From WHTB01 sp050699035 (GTDB taxonomy: Bacteria > Actinomycetota > Actinomycetes > Propionibacteriales > Nocardioidaceae), in NCBI GenBank assembly GCA_050699035.1, contig JBOHDE010000032.1:1-24131 (forward strand): 24,131 bases of DNA, given 5' to 3'. A program made the translations under genes and the position numbers. Shown piece after piece: positions 20,551 to 24,131 of the stretch (positions are counted from its first letter, which is position 1; each line of letters opens with the position of its first letter). The notes below the pieces were generated by a model that was given only the letters and a program-made list of their open reading frames with translations, had not been told where the DNA came from and did not search any database.

Positions 20551-23500
20551 TCAGGTCGGGGCCGGCTCCAGCACGACCACCAGGTCGCCGCCCTCGACCT
20601 GACGCGGTCCGTCGAGCGCGACCCGCGTCACCGTACCCGCGACCGGCGTGGTGATCGCCGCCTCCATCTTCATCGCCTCGATGGTGGCCACGGTCCCGCC
20701 GGCCTCGACCTGGTCCCCGGCCGCGACCACCGGGCTGACGACGCCGTCGAACGGTGCCGCCACCTGGCCCGGCTGCTGCGGGTCGGCCTTCTCCTGGGTC
20801 GGGACCTCGGCCGCGACCGCGTTGTCCTTGACCGCGATCGGCCGGAGCTGGCCGTTGATCGTGCACATGACCGTACGGAAGCCGCGCTCGTCGGGCTCGC
20901 CGATCGCCTGCAGGCCGAGGATCAGCCGCTTGCCCTCCTCCAGGTCGACCTCGTGCTCGTCGCCGGCGCGCAGCCCGTACAGGAAGTCGCGCGTCGGCAG
21001 CACCGAGAGGTCGCTGTAGCGCGCCCGCGACTCGAGGAACTCGCGGGTCGGCCCCGGGAACATCAGCTCGTTCAGGGTCTGGCGTCGAGACGTGGCCAAC
21101 CCATGGCGTTGCTCGTCGGTGAGGTCGGTGTCGCGTTTGGGCGGAGTACGGCCGGCCAACGCCTTGGTCCGGAACGGTTCGGGCCACCCGCCCGGCGGGT
21201 CACCGATCTCGCCGCTGAGGAACCCGATCACCGAGTCGGGTACGTCGAACTTCGACGGCTCGGCCTCGAACTCGGCAGGGTCGGCGCCGACCGCGACCAG
21301 GTGCAGGGCCAGGTCGCCGACCACCTTGCTGGACGGCGTGACCTTGACGACGTTGCCGAGGAGGGCGTTCGCGGCGGCGTACATGTCCTCGATCTGCTCG
21401 AACTTCTCGCCGAGCCCGAGCGCGATCGCCTGCTGCCGCAGGTTGGACAGCTGCCCGCCGGGGATCTCGTGCGTGTAGACCCGGCCGGTCGGCCCCGGGA
21501 TGCCGGACTCGAACGGCGCGTACAGCCGGCGGACCGCTTCCCAGTACGGCTCGAGGTCGCACACCGCGTGCAGGTCGAGGCCGGTGGCGCGGTCGCTCTG
21601 GTCGGTGCTGGCGACCAGGGCGGACAGCGGCGGCTGGCTGGTCGTGCCCGCCAGCGGTGCGCTCGCCGCGTCGACGGCGTCGACCCCGGCGTCGATCGCG
21701 GCCAGCAGGGTTGCCAGCTGGCCGCCGGCGGTGTCGTGGGTGTGCAGGTGCACGGGCAGGTCGAAGCGTTCGCGCAGCGCGGTGACCAGGGTGTGGGCCG
21801 CGGGCGCCCGCAGCAGCCCGGCCATGTCCTTGACGCACAGCACATGGGCGCCGGCGTCGACGATTCGCTCGGCCAGGGCGAGGTAGTAGTCGAGCGTGTA
21901 GAGCCGCTCGCCGGGACTGCTCAGGTCGCCGGTGTAGCAGAGGGCGACCTCGGCGACCGCGCTGCCGGTCTCGCGGACCGCCTCGATCGCGGGCCGCATC
22001 TGCTCGACGTCGTTCAGCGCGTCGAAGACCCGGAACACGTCGACGCCGGTGGCCGCGGCCTCCTCGACGAAGGCATCCGTCACCTCGGTCGGGTACGGCG
22101 TGTAGCCCACCGTGTTGCGGCCACGCAGCAGCATCTGCAGACAGAGGTTGGGCATCGACTCACGGAGCGCGGCGAGCCGCTCCCACGGGTCCTCGGCGAG
22201 GAAGCGCAGCGCCACGTCGTACGTCGCGCCGCCCCACGCCTCGACACTCCACAGCTGCGGCGTCATCCGGGCGACATGGCCCCCGACGTTGGCCAGGTCG
22301 CGGGTGCGTACCCGGGTCGCCAGCAGCGACTGGTGGGCGTCGCGGAACGTCGTGTCGGTGACCGCGACCCGGCCCTGCTCACGCAGCCGAGCCGCGAAAC
22401 CCTCGGGCCCGAGCGCCTCGAGCAGCTGGCGCGAGCCGTCCGGCGGTGCGGCGGCCAGGTCGATCTCGGGCAGCTTGTCCACCGGCGACAGGCTGGCCGG
22501 CGCCGTGCCGTGCGGCTGGTTGACCGTGACGTCGGCCAGGTAGGTGAGCAGCTTGGTGCCCCGGTCGGCCGACGACCGGGCGGTGAGCAGGTGCGGGTGC
22601 TGCTCGATGAACGCGGTGGTGAGCCGACCGGCCCGGAAGTCCGGGTCGTCGAGTACGGCCTGCAGGAACGGGATGTTGGTCGCGACGCCCCGGATCCGGA
22701 ACTCGGCGATCGCCCGCTTGGCCCGGTCCACCGCCGCGCCGAAGTCACGGCCGCGGCAGGTCAGCTTGGCCAGCATCGAGTCGAAGTGCGCGCTGATCTC
22801 GGCGCCGGTGTAGGTCGTGCCGCCGTCGAGTCGGACACCGGCCCCGCCGGGCGAGCGGTACGTGGTGATGCGGCCGGTGTCCGGGCGGAACCCGTTGGCC
22901 GGGTCCTCGGTGGTGATCCGGCACTGCAGGGCGGCGCCGCGCACCGCGATGCCGTCCTGGCTCAGCCCGAGGTCGGCCAGCGTCTCACCGGCCGCGATCC
23001 GCAGCTGCGACTGGACCAGGTCGACGTCGGTCACCTCCTCGGTGACGGTGTGCTCGACCTGGATGCGGGGGTTCATCTCGATGAAGACGTGCCGCCCCTG
23101 GCCGTCGACCAGGAACTCCACAGTGCCGGCGTTGCAGTAGCCGATCTCGGTGGCGAACCGCACCGCGTCGGCGCAGATCCGTACTCGGAGGTCGGGGTCG
23201 AGGTCGGGCGCCGGGGCGATCTCGACCACCTTCTGGTGCCGTCGCTGCACCGAGCAGTCGCGCTCGTAGAGGTGGATCACGTTGCCGCCGGCGTCGGCCA
23301 GGATCTGAACCTCGATGTGTCTCGGGTCGACGACCGCCTGCTCGAGGAAGACGGTCGGGTCGCCGAACGCGCCTTCGGCCTCACGCATCGCGGACTCGGC
23401 GGCGTCTCGCAGGTCGGCGGGGTCGTCGACCTTGCGCATGCCGCGTCCACCCCCGCCGGCGACCGCCTTGACGAAGACCGGGAACTGCATCCGCTCGGCC

Positions 23501-23940
23501 GCGGCCACGATCTCGTCGACGTCGCGAGACGGTGGCGCGCTGTCGAGGACGGGTACGCCGGCGCGGCGGGCCGCCTCGATCGCGGTGGCCTTGTTGCCGG
23601 TCAGGGTGAGTACCTCGGCCGACGGCCCGACGAACGTGATGCCGGCCGCGACGCACGCCTCGGCCAGGGCGGGGTTCTCCGACAGGAAGCCGTAGCCGGG
23701 GTAGACCGCGTCCGCGCCGGCGCTGACCGCGGTGGCGACGATGCCCTCCGGGTCGAGGTAGGCGCGGACGGGGTGGCCGAGCTCGCCGATCTCGTACCCT
23801 TCGTCGGCCTTCAGCCGGTGCTCGGAGCCACGGTCCTCGTGCGGGAAGACGGCCACCGTCTTGGCGCCGAGCTCGTAGGCGGCGCGGAAGGCCCGGATCG
23901 CGATCTCGCCCCGGTTGGCGACGAGCACCTTGCTGAACAC
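20551..23940 (-). CDS. pyc: Pyruvate carboxylase
   Basis: This 1129-residue biotin enzyme carboxylates pyruvate to oxaloacetate with ATP and bicarbonate, refilling the citric acid cycle. Domain order is that of single-chain enzymes: biotin carboxylase (about 1-450; VLVANRGEIAIR, GGGGRGMRKV, FIEMNPRIQVEHTVTEE), carboxyltransferase (about 520-830; TDTTFRDAHQSLLATRVRT, CVKDMAGLL, HTHDTAGGQLATLL), a linker/tetramerisation region and a C-terminal biotinyl domain with EAMKM, the biotinylated residue being Lys1091. The length is normal. The start is GTG at 23940 (VFSKVLVANRGE) with GGAGG at 23948-23952; the open frame further upstream is non-coding. A 16-bp palindrome lies 138 bp upstream. It appears to be a single-gene unit. 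Confidence 0.97.
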   Translation of the reverse strand: MFSKVLVANRGEIAIRAFRAAYELGAKTVAVFPHEDRGSEHRLKADEGYEIGELGHPVRAYLDPEGIVATAVSAGADAVYPGYGFLSENPALAEACVAAGITFVGPSAEVLTLTGNKATAIEAARRAGVPVLDSAPPSRDVDEIVAAAERMQFPVFVKAVAGGGGRGMRKVDDPADLRDAAESAMREAEGAFGDPTVFLEQAVVDPRHIEVQILADAGGNVIHLYERDCSVQRRHQKVVEIAPAPDLDPDLRVRICADAVRFATEIGYCNAGTVEFLVDGQGRHVFIEMNPRIQVEHTVTEEVTDVDLVQSQLRIAAGETLADLGLSQDGIAVRGAALQCRITTEDPANGFRPDTGRITTYRSPGGAGVRLDGGTTYTGAEISAHFDSMLAKLTCRGRDFGAAVDRAKRAIAEFRIRGVATNIPFLQAVLDDPDFRAGRLTTAFIEQHPHLLTARSSADRGTKLLTYLADVTVNQPHGTAPASLSPVDKLPEIDLAAAPPDGSRQLLEALGPEGFAARLREQGRVAVTDTTFRDAHQSLLATRVRTRDLANVGGHVARMTPQLWSVEAWGGATYDVALRFLAEDPWERLAALRESMPNLCLQMLLRGRNTVGYTPYPTEVTDAFVEEAAATGVDVFRVFDALNDVEQMRPAIEAVRETGSAVAEVALCYTGDLSSPGERLYTLDYYLALAERIVDAGAHVLCVKDMAGLLRAPAAHTLVTALRERFDLPVHLHTHDTAGGQLATLLAAIDAGVDAVDAASAPLAGTTSQPPLSALVASTDQSDRATGLDLHAVCDLEPYWEAVRRLYAPFESGIPGPTGRVYTHEIPGGQLSNLRQQAIALGLGEKFEQIEDMYAAANALLGNVVKVTPSSKVVGDLALHLVAVGADPAEFEAEPSKFDVPDSVIGFLSGEIGDPPGGWPEPFRTKALAGRTPPKRDTDLTDEQRHGLATSRRQTLNELMFPGPTREFLESRARYSDLSVLPTRDFLYGLRAGDEHEVDLEEGKRLILGLQAIGEPDERGFRTVMCTINGQLRPIAVKDNAVAAEVPTQEKADPQQPGQVAAPFDGVVSPVVAAGDQVEAGGTVATIEAMKMEAAITTPVAGTVTRVALDGPRQVEGGDLVVVLEPAPT

Positions 23941-24077
23941 GAGTCGACCTCCGGTGCCGGCGCGGGGTGGGCGGTGTGCTGAGCGGCACCCTACCGAGCC
24001 GGTCCCGGCCGCCAGGACACCGTCTTCACCGGCCGCTGGACCCGACGCCCCGCCCGCCGCTCCACCGACGTGCAAGA

Positions 24078-24093
24078 TTGCCCAATTGGGCAA
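24078..24093. promoter_or_regulatory. Perfect 16-bp palindrome upstream of pyc, possible operator
   Basis: TTGCCCAATTGGGCAA is fully self-complementary and AT-centred in very GC-rich DNA. It is 138 bp upstream of the pyc start. The bases aagattg just before it recur at 24125-24131 where the window ends, so a second site may be cut off. No regulator can be named from the sequence. Confidence 0.6.
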
Positions 24094-24131
24094 AGTTCCA
24101 CCTCGAACCCGCGGAACCGGGTCGAAGATTG

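Noticed and set aside
20953..23982. A 1009-codon open frame on the plus strand opposite pyc
   Set aside because: It lies antisense to an unmistakable pyruvate carboxylase and reads as low-complexity Arg/Gly/Asp/Val sequence. Such shadows arise from high GC at third positions.

Overview
The window is high-GC DNA with strong G/C bias at third codon positions, actinobacterial protein families (LpdA-type quinone reductase, SpoIID/LytB protein, DUF6351 hydrolase, actinobacterial-type adenosine deaminase) and many GTG starts. It is most likely a chromosomal segment of an actinomycete, perhaps Propionibacteriales (Nocardioides- or Kribbella-like). The phylum is well supported; the family is a guess. 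I saw no tRNA, rRNA, CRISPR array, transposase or integrase.

Layout. At the left edge the 5' part of a sulfite-oxidase-type molybdoenzyme (minus strand) diverges from add. After a 630-bp gene-poor gap come a secreted M15-like peptidase carrying three lectin-like repeats and a translationally coupled lipoprotein. A minus-strand block then reads, in transcription order, phosphohexo/pentomutase, deoC, a full-length aldehyde dehydrogenase, a short aldehyde-dehydrogenase-like protein and a uridine-kinase-like protein. Next are a secreted DUF6351 alpha/beta hydrolase (plus), a membrane-anchored coiled-coil protein (minus) and an O-methyltransferase (plus). After a 597-bp gap full of palindromes, a minus-strand group gamma-glutamylcyclotransferase - punA - uronate-dehydrogenase-like gene diverges from lpdA. 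A second palindrome-rich gap, a Gly-rich membrane-anchored protein, a SpoIID/LytB protein and pyruvate carboxylase (pyc) finish the window.

Function. add, punA, the mutase, deoC and the aldehyde dehydrogenase pair form a nearly complete route from purine (deoxy)nucleosides to free bases, pentose phosphates, glyceraldehyde-3-phosphate and acetate. The neighbourhood lpdA / cyclotransferase / punA / mutase / add resembles, from memory, the lpdA-to-add region of Mycobacterium tuberculosis. The two aldehyde dehydrogenase genes overlap by 8 bp and look like ALDH16 split into two polypeptides.

The most unusual non-coding signal is a set of long imperfect palindromes confined to four gaps. One family (A) has six half-copies sharing the 15-bp core gcaacctcggcgcga. 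It sits 9-21 bp after the stop codons of three genes on both strands, always in the same orientation relative to the gene. Several genes without a Shine-Dalgarno sequence have a -10-like hexamer ending 6-7 nt before the start codon, which suggests leaderless transcripts and fixes several start choices.
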